DNA of 64,000 bases from Flavobacterium urocaniciphilum (GTDB lineage Bacteria > Bacteroidota > Bacteroidia > Flavobacteriales > Flavobacteriaceae): positions 62,001 through 126,000 of the forward strand of contig NZ_FOEI01000007.1 of assembly GCF_900110615.1 (NCBI RefSeq), given 5' to 3'. The notes beneath the pieces were generated by a model. The model searched no databases and was not told the DNA's origin. It worked only from the letters and a program-made list of their open reading frames with translations. Made by a program: the position numbers and the translations under genes. Shown here one piece after another: positions 27,003 to 35,828 of this stretch. Positions within the stretch are counted from its first letter, which is position 1. Every line of letters begins with the position of its first letter.

Positions 27003-27010
27003 TATCTTTG
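27003..27010 (+). promoter_or_regulatory. -7 element (TATCTTTG) immediately before umuC
   Basis: The box ends only four bases before the umuC ATG. With normal spacing transcription would start at or next to the A of the ATG, giving a leaderless or nearly leaderless mRNA. The same spacing occurs at ruvB. Confidence 0.55.
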
Positions 27011-27014
27011 TAAT

Positions 27015-28280
27015 ATGTTTGCATTGGTCGATTGTAATAATTTCTATGTGTCTTGCGAGCGTGTTTTTCAACCTCAATTTCTCAATAAACCAGTAGTTGT
27101 TTTATCCAATAACGACGGTTGTATTATCTCTAGAAGTGACGAGGCAAAAGCACTCGGAATTGGTATGGGTGTACCCGAATTTAAAGTCCGAAATCTTATT
27201 GCAGAACATCAAATTGCTGTCTTTTCTTCTAATTATGCCTTGTACGGCGATTTAAGTAATCGTGTTATGGATGTGTTATCCGGTTTTACACCAGATATCG
27301 AAAATTATAGTATCGACGAAGCTTTTCTTAATTTTAAAAATACCAATATTACTCATTTTGAATCTTGTGGTTTGCAAATGAAACAACGCATTCAAAAATG
27401 GATTGGTTTACCCGTTTGTGTTGGCTTTGCCGAAACAAAAGCTTTGAGTAAAATTGCCAATCGTATCGCTAAAAAATTTCAAGAACGAACAGGTGGTGTT
27501 TATGTTATCGATTCGGAGGAAAAACGAATCAAAGCGTTGAAATGGACCAAAATTGAAGATGTTTGGGGAATTGGGTATCAGTTATCAAAAAAAATGAAGG
27601 CGTTCGGAATGACTACTGCCTATGATTTCACTTTACCTCATAACGAAAATTATATAGTTCGCACTATGGGTGTAGTGGGTAAAAGACTGCGTGCCGAATT
27701 ATTAGGACAATCTGTATTGGATATTGAAAAAGCAGCTGAAGCTAAGAAAAATATTGCCGTAACGCGTACTTTTGAAAAACCCATTTCCAGTTTAAACGAT
27801 TTAAAAGAGCGTGTTTCTACTTTTGCCACTATTGCAGCTGAGAAGTTGCGACAACAAAAATCGTGCTGTAACGGGATTGTAATATATCTTAGAAAGGATA
27901 AATATAAAGCCGGAAACGAGCGTTATAACTTTTCCGTATACGAAGCATTGCCTTTTGCAACTCAATCTAGTATTACCTTAAGTACAACGGCTGTTAAAAT
28001 GGTAGAAAAACTTTTCCAGGCGGATGGAACTTATACCAAAGCGGGTATTTTTATTACTGAAATTATTCCGCAACAGCAAAAACAATTCAATTTGTTCGTG
28101 GAAGAAAATCCAAAACACGAAAAATTAATGAAAGTGATGGACGACATCAGAAGGAAAACGGGCGAGCGTAAAATCCGACTCGGAAATCAAGACTTACAGC
28201 GTACTTGGAAAATGAAACAAAACTTTTTGTCTAAAAAATATACAACAGATCTAACAGAATTATTAGTTATCAAATGCTAA
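27015..28280 (+). CDS. umuC: Y-family DNA polymerase V subunit UmuC
   Basis: This 421-residue protein begins FALVDCNNFYVSCERVF, with the first catalytic Asp, and has YSIDEAFL with the Asp-Glu pair of Y-family polymerases. The UmuC-specific C-terminal part follows (TRTFEKPISSLNDLKE and later RKTGERKIRLG). With UmuD it performs error-prone synthesis across DNA damage. Its stop overlaps the umuD start within ATGCTAA, so the two are translationally coupled. The order umuC then umuD is the reverse of E. coli. No SOS box is evident to me. Confidence 0.95.
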   Translation: MFALVDCNNFYVSCERVFQPQFLNKPVVVLSNNDGCIISRSDEAKALGIGMGVPEFKVRNLIAEHQIAVFSSNYALYGDLSNRVMDVLSGFTPDIENYSIDEAFLNFKNTNITHFESCGLQMKQRIQKWIGLPVCVGFAETKALSKIANRIAKKFQERTGGVYVIDSEEKRIKALKWTKIEDVWGIGYQLSKKMKAFGMTTAYDFTLPHNENYIVRTMGVVGKRLRAELLGQSVLDIEKAAEAKKNIAVTRTFEKPISSLNDLKERVSTFATIAAEKLRQQKSCCNGIVIYLRKDKYKAGNERYNFSVYEALPFATQSSITLSTTAVKMVEKLFQADGTYTKAGIFITEIIPQQQKQFNLFVEENPKHEKLMKVMDDIRRKTGERKIRLGNQDLQRTWKMKQNFLSKKYTTDLTELLVIKC

Positions 28281-28708
28281 AACATAATAAAATATCATTC
28301 TTTATACCAAATGGCGATTCAAAACTTGAAATGCCATACATTTCGAGTGGAATTAAAGCAGGTTTTCCTTCACCTGCTGCCGATTTTGACGAAACCAGAT
28401 TGAGTATTGATCAAATTGTAGTGAAAAATGCTACAGCAACTTTTTATGCTAAAGCGAGTGGTAATTCTATGAATGGCGCCGGAATTGACGATGGCGATAT
28501 TTTAGTTATCGATAAAAGTTTAGAACCTCAAGATGGTAAAATTGCCGTTTGTTTCATCGATGGAGAATTTACCGTGAAAAGAATAAAAGTGCAAGAAAAT
28601 AGTCTGTTATTATTACCTGAAAATCCTTCCTTCGAACCCATCGAAGTCACCCAAGAAAACAATTTTATTATTTGGGGAATTGTGACCTATGTGGTGAAAA
28701 AGATATAA
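28274..28708 (+). CDS. umuD: UmuD-like S24 family autoprotease
   Basis: This 144-residue protein matches UmuD. The cleavage region is GFPSPAADFDETRLSIDQ, the nucleophile Ser is in KASGNSMNGAGIDDGD, and the Lys partner is in DGEFTVKRI. The family cleaves itself when stimulated by RecA filaments, to form UmuD', the partner of UmuC. The last 36 codons (from about 28602) are repeated with only silent changes at 32699-32807, beyond the next two genes, so the 3' end of this gene is a recombination boundary. Confidence 0.93.
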   Translation: MLKHNKISFFIPNGDSKLEMPYISSGIKAGFPSPAADFDETRLSIDQIVVKNATATFYAKASGNSMNGAGIDDGDILVIDKSLEPQDGKIAVCFIDGEFTVKRIKVQENSLLLLPENPSFEPIEVTQENNFIIWGIVTYVVKKI

Positions 28709-28827
28709 AACTACATTTTTTATTCTAATATACTATTTTCTTGATTTATTTGATCTAATTGGGTTTTTATCCGATAATTAAAATCATCTCAAATATTTGG
28801 ATGGTTAAAAAACGAGATTTATAATTT

Positions 28828-28842
28828 TACGGGAAATCCGTA
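28828..28842 (+). promoter_or_regulatory. Candidate operator dyad TACGG-N5-CCGTA
   Basis: A perfect 5-bp inverted repeat around GAAAT lies upstream of the lipoprotein and sorted-protein operon. Its centre is about 40 bases before the start implied by the -7 element at 28864, a usual position for an activator that contacts RNA polymerase. The regulator is unknown. Confidence 0.4.
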
Positions 28843-28863
28843 ATGTATATATGTAAAATGATT

Positions 28864-28871
28864 TATTTTTG
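28864..28871 (+). promoter_or_regulatory. -7 element (TATTTTTG) for the lipoprotein/type IX substrate operon
   Basis: The sequence fits TAnnTTTG but has no TTTG box about 19 bases upstream, which fits activator dependence through the dyad at 28828-28842. Confidence 0.4.
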
Positions 28872-28987
28872 TATGATTTTTATGACTTGAAAATGGTCTG
28901 TAATTCTTTGGAAATTGAGATAGAAATATCCAATTTAATTTTTTTAAAAAAATCATAGAAAAAAGTTTATTATTAATAAAACATCAA

Positions 28988-29449
28988 ATGAAAAAAACAA
29001 TTATTTTATTAGTTGTAATCTTATCATTATTATCCTGTTCAAAAAACGATGATAACCCACAAACAGAGTCGCAAGTAACTAAAAGTTGGGAAAACATTTT
29101 AGGGCCATGGAAGTTTACAAAACTGAAAAGAGCTGATGGCTCTGTAGTAGATTTTCAACCAGTTTGTGCTGGTAAAAGAGTAGTTATTGATTTTACAAAT
29201 CAGCCTGGAGATAAGCAAATGACAGTTTATTTTTTTAACTCAACATGTGTTACAGATGATGAGGCTGTATTTTATAATCAGTTTTTAGAAAATGATACTT
29301 TTAATGCACAATCTTTACCAATGTTAGCTGGTGCTAAAATCACTTCATTAACCGAAAATTCTATGGAGATAATAGTGCCTTCTGGAACAAAAACTAGTGA
29401 TTCATTTGTTGGTGAAGCTACTGGATATTCATTAGTGCGATTTCAATAA
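28988..29449 (+). CDS. Lipocalin-like lipoprotein
   Basis: This 153-residue protein has a clear lipoprotein signal (LSLLSCSKNDD). The rest (NILGPWKFTKLKRADGSVV, then CAGKRVVIDF, then ITSLTENSMEIIV) resembles the lipocalin-like beta proteins that are common in Flavobacteria. Function is unknown. It starts 279 bases after umuD and ends 6 bases before the secreted protein gene, so these two form an operon. It belongs to the block between the two copies of the umuD 3' end. Confidence 0.65.
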   Translation: MKKTIILLVVILSLLSCSKNDDNPQTESQVTKSWENILGPWKFTKLKRADGSVVDFQPVCAGKRVVIDFTNQPGDKQMTVYFFNSTCVTDDEAVFYNQFLENDTFNAQSLPMLAGAKITSLTENSMEIIVPSGTKTSDSFVGEATGYSLVRFQ

Positions 29450-29455
29450 AGTTTA

Positions 29456-32400
29456 ATGAAAAACTATTGTAGTTTTATAATATGTTTTATTTCTATGTTG
29501 GCTTTTCCTCAGGGAGAAGCCAATTTTTGGTATTTTGGTAATAAGGCAGGAATTTCTTTCGCCAGTGGTTCACCAGTTGCAGTAACGGATGGCTCACTTA
29601 TTACTGGAGAAGGATGCGCCACATTATCAAATGCTGCAGGACAATTACTTTTTTATACTGATGGAAGAACAGTTTATAATAGAAACCATCAAGTAATGCC
29701 TAACGGAACTGGATTATTAGGTCATGATTCTTCTACTCAATCTGGAACTATAGTTCAAGTACCAGGATCAACAAATTTATTTTATGTATTTACTTTAGAT
29801 AGAGAAACACAAATCAATGGATTTTGTTATTCCATAATTGATTTATCATTAGATGGTGGTTTAGGAGCTGTTACTGCAAATAAGAATGTTTTAGTTTATT
29901 CACCAACTTGTGAAAAAATTGCAGTAGTAAAACATGCTAATAATACAGATTATTGGATAGTTACACACGGTTGGAATAATAATAGTTTTAATACATACTT
30001 ACTAACGTCTACTGGTTTGAATGCAACTCCAGTAGTAAGTAATGTTGGACATACTGCGTTACAAAATGGAAGTAATGTTACAGATTCACAAGGGGCAATG
30101 AAAATTGCAGCTAATGGTTCAAAATTAGCAATTTGTTATGCGAACTCAAATGTTTCAACCTTAGAATTATTAGATTTTAATAATGCTACTGGTCAGTTAT
30201 CAAATGCACAAGTATTATTGTCAGATTCTGAAAGATATTATGGTGTTGAGTTCTCACCAAGTAATTCGTTATTGTACGTTAGTTCAGGTTCAAACGGTAA
30301 TGTTTATCAACTTGATTTGAATGCTTCTAATATAACAGCATCAAAAACGACTATTTACAACAATACATCTGGTGCTCATTATCCAAGGTCTTTACAGTTG
30401 GGACCAGATATGAAAATTTATTTGGCAATGTCTAATGAAAATTTTTTAAGTTCTATAAATACACCTGATGTAATTGGTACAAGTTGTAATTTTACTTTGA
30501 ATAGTGTTAATCTCAATGGAAAAATTTGTTATTCGGGATTACCTGTATTTAATCAATCTTTCTTTTTTACACCAGCCATTCAATTTAACAATTCCTGTGA
30601 AGGTGATACAGTTGATTTTAGTTTCAGTTCCAATCAAACTATTTTATCTGCCAATTGGAATTTTGGTGATGGTAACATATCTAATGCTATAAGTCCAACA
30701 CATATTTATACAAATGCTGGAACTTATCCAGTAACTGTAACTATTACAACTCCACAAGGAACTGGAAGTAATAATAGAGATATAACAATTTATCCAAGAC
30801 CAGTTTTAACAAAAAATGTTGTAACCTTAAAACAATGCGACGATAATAATGATGGCTTTAGTGCATTTAATCTAAAAGAAGCAGAAGGTTTATTTGTAGC
30901 CAATACAACAGGATTAACTTTTACTTATTTTGAGAATGCTATAGATGCTCAAAACGACAATACAATAGTCGGAATAACAAATCCAATCACTTATACTAAT
31001 CAGATTGTGAGTAATGATGTGGTTTATGTTCGTATAGAAAATACAAATGGTTGTTACAGAGTAGGACAATTGAATTTAAATGTTTCTACAACTTCAATTC
31101 CATCTAGTTTTCAAAAAGTTTTTACTGTTTGTGATGATGTTTTGTCAGGTTCAAACACGGACGGAATTGCTACTTTTGATTTTAGTAGTGTTACTTCAGA
31201 AATTCAAGCTTTGTATCCAGTTGGGCAGTTGTTAACTATTAAATACTACAAAAATCAAGCAGATGCTTTAGCAGAGCAAAATGCAATTACAAATATTTCT
31301 AATTACACCAATATTGGTTATCCAAATGCACAAAATATTTATATTCGAGTGGATAGTCAAGTTAATAATGAATGTTTAGGTTTAGGTCATCATATTACGT
31401 TGAATGTAGAGCAAATTCCATTTATTGAAAATAAAATTATCCGAAATTGTGATGATAATCATGATGGTCTTTTCGGTTTCGATACCAATAATTTACAAAC
31501 CACTTTACTAAATGGTTTAACAAATGTAACAGTTAGTTACAAAGATCAGAATGGAAACCCATTGCCAAGTCCGTTACCAAATCCGTTTGTAACAACTACA
31601 CAAACTATTACGGCTAGAGCAACAAATAATACAACAACTGCATGTTATGATGAGGCAACCATTCAATTCATAGTCGACGATTTACCAGAAGCTTTTCCAA
31701 TTGCAGCAACTTTAACGACAGCATGTGATGATGAAGTAGACCCGCTTTCTCAAGATGGATTATTTCCTTTTGATACAAGCACATTTCAAGCAACAATTTT
31801 AGGTTCACAAACTGGAATGATTGTTAAGTATTATGATGTAAGTGGAAATGTATTACCAAGTCCATTACCAAATCCGTTTTCTACTGCTTCACAAATCATA
31901 TCTGTTGAAGTAATTAATCCGACAAATACAGCATGTAAAGCGACTTCAAGTATTCCATTTGTAGTAAAACCAACTCCTAGAATAAATACAACTGGTTCAG
32001 AATTAGTTTGTAGTAATAATCCAAATTTTGTAAAAGTTATAGATGCAGGTTTACAAGATTTTTCAACAATAAACGATTTTACCTATCAATGGTTTTTAGA
32101 TGGAAATTTATTAACTGGAGAAACAAATTATGATTTAACGATAAATACAGAAGGGATTTACACTGTTGTAGTTACCAATGCCCAAAACTGTGTAAAAACA
32201 AGAACTATTACTGTAACAGCATCAAATATTGCAACCATTGAAAATATTGTAATTAATGATTTATCTGATAATAATTCGATAATAGTAAATGTTAGTGGTT
32301 CTGGAGATTATGAATATAGTTTAGACGGAATTAATTATCAAATCAGTAATATCTTTTATAATGTAGAATCTGGAACGTACACGGTTTATGTAAAAGATAA

Positions 32401-32701
32401 TAACGGTTGTGGAATTGCTCAGAAAGATATTAGCTTACTTGGAATTCCAAACTATTTCACACCAAATGGTGATGGCTATAATGACTATTGGAACATAAAA
32501 GGCGTTAGTAATTCTTATAACACTAAAACTACAATTCATATTTTTGATAGATATGGAAAGTTGTTAAAACAAATTTCACCACTTTCTACAGGTTGGGATG
32601 GTACTTATAATAATAAAATAATGCCTTCTTCTGATTATTGGTATGTTATTAATTTAGAGGATGGTAGAATTTTTAAAGGGCATTTTACTTTAAAAAAATA
32701 G
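29456..32701 (+). CDS. Type IX secreted protein with PKD domain and gliding-type (type B) C-terminal sorting domain
   Basis: This 1081-residue protein has a signal peptide (FIICFISMLAFPQG), then about 350 residues of beta-propeller-like sequence starting ANFWYFGNKAGISF. A PKD domain follows near residues 375-450 (SANWNFGDGNISNAISPTHIY). Next come four related segments that each begin with Cys-Asp-Asp (CDDNNDGFSAF, CDDVLSGSNTDG, CDDNHDGLFGF, CDDEVDPLSQDG). The protein ends in the type B sorting domain: IPNYFTPNGDGYNDYW, FDRYGKLLKQ, GWDGTYNN and KGHFTLKK. It should be exported across the outer membrane by the SprA system and held at the surface or released. The stop codon lies exactly at the junction with the repeated umuD fragment. 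Confidence 0.88.
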   Translation: MKNYCSFIICFISMLAFPQGEANFWYFGNKAGISFASGSPVAVTDGSLITGEGCATLSNAAGQLLFYTDGRTVYNRNHQVMPNGTGLLGHDSSTQSGTIVQVPGSTNLFYVFTLDRETQINGFCYSIIDLSLDGGLGAVTANKNVLVYSPTCEKIAVVKHANNTDYWIVTHGWNNNSFNTYLLTSTGLNATPVVSNVGHTALQNGSNVTDSQGAMKIAANGSKLAICYANSNVSTLELLDFNNATGQLSNAQVLLSDSERYYGVEFSPSNSLLYVSSGSNGNVYQLDLNASNITASKTTIYNNTSGAHYPRSLQLGPDMKIYLAMSNENFLSSINTPDVIGTSCNFTLNSVNLNGKICYSGLPVFNQSFFFTPAIQFNNSCEGDTVDFSFSSNQTILSANWNFGDGNISNAISPTHIYTNAGTYPVTVTITTPQGTGSNNRDITIYPRPVLTKNVVTLKQCDDNNDGFSAFNLKEAEGLFVANTTGLTFTYFENAIDAQNDNTIVGITNPITYTNQIVSNDVVYVRIENTNGCYRVGQLNLNVSTTSIPSSFQKVFTVCDDVLSGSNTDGIATFDFSSVTSEIQALYPVGQLLTIKYYKNQADALAEQNAITNISNYTNIGYPNAQNIYIRVDSQVNNECLGLGHHITLNVEQIPFIENKIIRNCDDNHDGLFGFDTNNLQTTLLNGLTNVTVSYKDQNGNPLPSPLPNPFVTTTQTITARATNNTTTACYDEATIQFIVDDLPEAFPIAATLTTACDDEVDPLSQDGLFPFDTSTFQATILGSQTGMIVKYYDVSGNVLPSPLPNPFSTASQIISVEVINPTNTACKATSSIPFVVKPTPRINTTGSELVCSNNPNFVKVIDAGLQDFSTINDFTYQWFLDGNLLTGETNYDLTINTEGIYTVVVTNAQNCVKTRTITVTASNIATIENIVINDLSDNNSIIVNVSGSGDYEYSLDGINYQISNIFYNVESGTYTVYVKDNNGCGIAQKDISLLGIPNYFTPNGDGYNDYWNIKGVSNSYNTKTTIHIFDRYGKLLKQISPLSTGWDGTYNNKIMPSSDYWYVINLEDGRIFKGHFTLKK

Positions 32702-32807
32702 TTTGTTATTATTACCTGAAAATCCTTCCTTTGAACCCATTGAAGTCACCCAAGAAAATAATTTTATCATTTGGGGTATAGTAACGTATGTGGTGAAGAA
32801 AATATAA
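32695..32807 (+). pseudogene. Second, diverged copy of the umuD 3' end
   Basis: These bases align without gaps to 28596-28708 (constant offset 4099) up to and including the TAA stop. By my reading about 11 of 107 bases differ and every difference is silent (for example CTG/TTG, TTC/TTT, GTG/GTA, AAA AAG/AAG AAA). The fragment therefore comes from a functional but separately evolved umuD. There is no 5' part, so it is a remnant. Confidence 0.92.
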
Positions 32808-32889
32808 GATTTGGGTATATCAAGAATAATTAAAGCCCTAATATGCTTTCGCTGCGCAAAGTCTCCCGACTTTGAGCTATTGTTAAAAT

Positions 32890-34242
32890 CTAAAACCCTA
32901 ATATCGCCTTTGCAATAGAAAAGTAAATCAAAATACCCATAATGTCATTACTAGTCGTGATAAACGGACCAGTAGCTAAAGCAGGGTCAATGCCGTATTT
33001 GTCTAAAACAATTGGAATAAAGGTTCCAATTAAAGAGGCAAAGATAATAACGCTTAATAAAGCAATAGAAACCGTTATGCCAATATTGTAGTCGAAACCA
33101 AAAAGAAAATGACTCACAATGATTAAAATGGCTGATAAGAAAGCACCATTCATTAAACTTAATGAGAATTCTTTAATCAAACGATTAAATAAACTTCCAG
33201 TAATGGTATTGTTTGCTAAACCTTGAACGATAATCGCACTCGATTGAACGCCAACATTTCCACCCATCGCCGCAATTAACGGAGTAAATAAAAATAAAGT
33301 GGCATGTTTTTCCATTGCAGGTTCAAAAATTCCCAATACACGAACCGAAATAAAACCACCAAATAAAGCCAAAACTAACCAAGGTAAACGCGCTTTCGTT
33401 AATTCTAAGATGCTGTCATCTGCCTCAACGTCTTGCGAGATACCGGCTGCTAACTGGTAATCTTTATCGGCTTCTTCTTTAATAATATCAATAATGTCAT
33501 CAATGGTAACTCTTCCTACTAATCGGTCTAATTCATCAATTACAGGAATCGCTTCCAAGTCGTACTTTTGCATAATTCGCGCCACTTCTACGTCTTTGGT
33601 GTCTACACGAACGTAGTCTACTTTTTTGATATAAACGTCGCTAATTGGTGTTTTAGTAGAAGTAGTTAATAAATCTTTTAAAGACAACCTTCCTTTTAAG
33701 CGATCTTCATCATCCACAACATAAATAGAATGTACACGAGTAACGTTTTCGGCTTGGTGACGCATTTCTTTCACACAAGTTAAAACATTCCAATTTTCGT
33801 TCACTTTTACCAACTCTTTTGCCATAATACCACCGGCAGTATTTTCGTCGTAACGTAAAAGGTCAACAATATCTTTCGCATGCTCAACGTCTTCTAATTC
33901 CGAAATTACTTGCGCTTTTTTCGATTGCGGTAATTCGGCAATAATGTCGGCAGCATCATCGGTATCTAATTCGTCAAGCTCTTCTGCGATTTCTTTTGCA
34001 GATAAACTTCTAAGGATGGTTTCACGAACTTCATCGTCTAGTTCAAGAAGGATTTCAGCTGTAATTTCTGAATTTAATATGTTGAAAACATAAATGGCTT
34101 GAGAAGGCTCTAAGTCATTCATAATTTCAGCAATATCGGCAAAGTGAATATCTTGTAATAGGGATTCTAATTCAGTGATATTATTTTGCTGAATTAAACC
34201 TTCTATTTTTTCGATAAATTCTTTACTGATTTTAAACTCCAT
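32890..34242 (-). CDS. mgtE: Magnesium transporter MgtE
   Basis: This 450-residue protein has the MgtE order: an N-terminal superhelical domain with repeated short acidic helices ([18 protein letters not shown]), a CBS pair (residues about 135-255, [14 protein letters not shown] and [22 protein letters not shown]), then five membrane helices with the pore signature [20 protein letters not shown]. It imports Mg2+, gated by Mg2+ binding to the CBS and N domains. Its start overlaps the end of ksgA by 11 bases, so the pair is translated together. Confidence 0.95.
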   Translation of the reverse strand: MEFKISKEFIEKIEGLIQQNNITELESLLQDIHFADIAEIMNDLEPSQAIYVFNILNSEITAEILLELDDEVRETILRSLSAKEIAEELDELDTDDAADIIAELPQSKKAQVISELEDVEHAKDIVDLLRYDENTAGGIMAKELVKVNENWNVLTCVKEMRHQAENVTRVHSIYVVDDEDRLKGRLSLKDLLTTSTKTPISDVYIKKVDYVRVDTKDVEVARIMQKYDLEAIPVIDELDRLVGRVTIDDIIDIIKEEADKDYQLAAGISQDVEADDSILELTKARLPWLVLALFGGFISVRVLGIFEPAMEKHATLFLFTPLIAAMGGNVGVQSSAIIVQGLANNTITGSLFNRLIKEFSLSLMNGAFLSAILIIVSHFLFGFDYNIGITVSIALLSVIIFASLIGTFIPIVLDKYGIDPALATGPFITTSNDIMGILIYFSIAKAILGF

Positions 34243-35008
34243 CGGCAGCTATTTTTTTGGTTAAAGAAATAAATTCTTCTACAGATAATTGTTCTGGTCT
34301 TAATGCAAAGATAGTATCTTCTTGTAATTTATCCGATAAATTTAAACTTTTTAAGCTATTTCTTAATGTTTTTCTTCTTTGCTGAAAGGCTGTTTTTACT
34401 ACTGTGAAAAGTAATTTTTCATCACATTCCAATTTGTAGTTTTCTTTACGAATCATTCGCATTACACCACTATCTACTTTTGGTGGCGGATTGAAAACCG
34501 TTGGTGGAACCGTAAATAAATATTCTACATCGTAAAAAGCTTGAGCTAAAACCGATAAAATTCCATACACTTTGCTGCCTTTTTTAGAGCAAATTCGTTC
34601 GGCAACTTCTTTTTGAAACATTCCTGAAAATTCCGGAACAAAATCTCGAAGCTCTAATGTTTTAAACACAATTTGTGTAGAAATATTATAAGGGAAATTT
34701 CCAATAATTGCAAATTGCTCTTGATTAAAAGCCGTTTGCCAATCGTGTTTTAAGAAATCTAAAGAGAAAATATTTTTAGCTAATTTTAAATAATGAACTT
34801 GTAAATATTCTACCGATTCTTTGTCAATTTCCGCTACAAAAGTTTCGTATGGTTTTTCTAATAAATATTTGGTTAAAACCCCCATTCCTGGACCAATTTC
34901 CAATACTTTATTATAGTTAGTACCAATTAACGAATCGGCAATTTGTTGCGCAATACTTTCATCGGTAAGAAAATGTTGACCTAAATGTTTTTTGGCTTTA
35001 ACTGACAT
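34232..35008 (-). CDS. ksgA: 16S rRNA adenine dimethyltransferase KsgA/RsmA
   Basis: This 258-residue protein starts [17 protein letters not shown] and has the SAM-binding [17 protein letters not shown] and the catalytic NFPYN, followed by [12 protein letters not shown] and the C-terminal helical domain. It dimethylates two adjacent adenines near the 3' end of 16S rRNA, a late small-subunit maturation step. It is the upstream gene of the pair with mgtE. Confidence 0.97.
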   Translation of the reverse strand: MSVKAKKHLGQHFLTDESIAQQIADSLIGTNYNKVLEIGPGMGVLTKYLLEKPYETFVAEIDKESVEYLQVHYLKLAKNIFSLDFLKHDWQTAFNQEQFAIIGNFPYNISTQIVFKTLELRDFVPEFSGMFQKEVAERICSKKGSKVYGILSVLAQAFYDVEYLFTVPPTVFNPPPKVDSGVMRMIRKENYKLECDEKLLFTVVKTAFQQRRKTLRNSLKSLNLSDKLQEDTIFALRPEQLSVEEFISLTKKIAADGV

Positions 35009-35064
35009 ATGTTTTATTTATAAATATTTTTAAATCTCAAATTCCAAATTCAAATTCGTAAATC

Positions 35065-35088
35065 TGTCACACTGAGCTTGTCGAAGTG
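35065..35088 (+). repeat. Short interspersed repeat (same unit as 3459-3482)
   Basis: All 24 bases match the copy inside the aromatic fusion gene. Here it is intergenic, upstream of ksgA, in a spacer made largely of AAATTC and CGTAAATC-type repeats. Confidence 0.8.
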
Positions 35089-35125
35089 TTACATCGTAAA
35101 TCCGAAATCGTAATTCGTAAATCAA

Positions 35126-35452
35126 CTAGTTTTCGTTTCCAAAAAACTCGTCCATAACTTGTAATTCTGTTCTAAAAGCAAGCATCTTATCGCCAAATAA
35201 ACGCAATCCTTCTTCTCTCAATTTCGGTGCGTACGTATTGTAATAATCTTGAAGTTTATCGTTGTTATGCGCAAAATACTGAATAGAATAGGTAGTTCCA
35301 CCCATTTCTTCTTCCACTAAAACTTTTATTAACTTCGCTTTATAAAAACAACCAGTTGCTAAAACTTCATCAATATGTTTTGTTTTCAACCAATTTAACC
35401 ATTGGTCATGAACGCTTTCATCAATATTTATAGTAACATTGTAGATAATCAT
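35126..35452 (-). CDS. DUF4286 family protein
   Basis: This 108-residue protein (IIYNVTINIDESVHDQWLNWLKTKHI, then GGTTYSIQYFAHNNDKLQDYYNTYAPKLREEG) matches the small ferredoxin-like alpha-beta proteins of DUF4286, widespread in Bacteroidota beside housekeeping genes. No signal peptide is present, so it is cytoplasmic. No function is known. A -7 element lies 14 bases upstream of the start. Confidence 0.8.
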   Translation of the reverse strand: MIIYNVTINIDESVHDQWLNWLKTKHIDEVLATGCFYKAKLIKVLVEEEMGGTTYSIQYFAHNNDKLQDYYNTYAPKLREEGLRLFGDKMLAFRTELQVMDEFFGNEN

Positions 35453-35466
35453 ATAGTATTTTTTTA

Positions 35467-35474
35467 CAAAGATA
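35467..35474 (-). promoter_or_regulatory. -7 element (TATCTTTG) for the DUF4286 gene
   Basis: The minus strand fits TAnnTTTG, 14 bases before the start codon. No -33 box was found. Confidence 0.45.
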
Positions 35475-35542
35475 CTTTTTAAATCTCAAAGTTCCATATC
35501 AATACAAATTTCAATAAAAATCAGTAAGAATTAATTTTAATT

Positions 35543-35640
35543 TGGGCGTGCCCTTTCAGGTCGGGCTTCCGTTCCCGCTTTTTTTGTTTCGAAAAATCTT
35601 CACAAAAAAGAGCTCCACTTCAACCCTCACGCAAGAATCC
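35543..35640. repeat. Probable dispersed intergenic element (GGGCGTGCCCTTTCAGGTCGG type)
   Basis: The 342-base gap between the divergent DUF4286 promoter and the ruvB promoter has no gene. A GC-richer segment starts GGGCGTGCCC and GGTCGGGC, unlike its AT-rich surroundings. From memory, similar sequences recur between genes in Flavobacteria. It may be a dispersed repeat or a structured RNA. No second copy lies in this window. Confidence 0.45.
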
Positions 35641-35816
35641 GTTTTTCAATATCAATGTCAATATCAATGAAAAATTGAAAATACAATTTTTTTAAATGAA
35701 CTTTTCCAAGCGAAGCGTCTTTATTTGAAAAATACCCATGTGTTTAAAAACTTATCTGACTTATATGTTTCCACAAAAAAACTTCCTACTTCCAACTTCC
35801 AACTTCTAACTTTATC

Positions 35817-35824
35817 TATATTTG
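35817..35824 (+). promoter_or_regulatory. -7 element (TATATTTG) immediately before ruvB
   Basis: The box ends four bases before the ruvB ATG, the same spacing as at umuC, which predicts a leaderless or nearly leaderless mRNA. Confidence 0.55.
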
Positions 35825-35828
35825 TAAC

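Noticed and set aside
28709..32701. Classical insertion sequence or integron between the umuD copies
   Set aside because: No transposase, integrase, terminal inverted repeat or short target-site duplication was found; the flanking repeat is a 100-base homologous gene end with silent changes.
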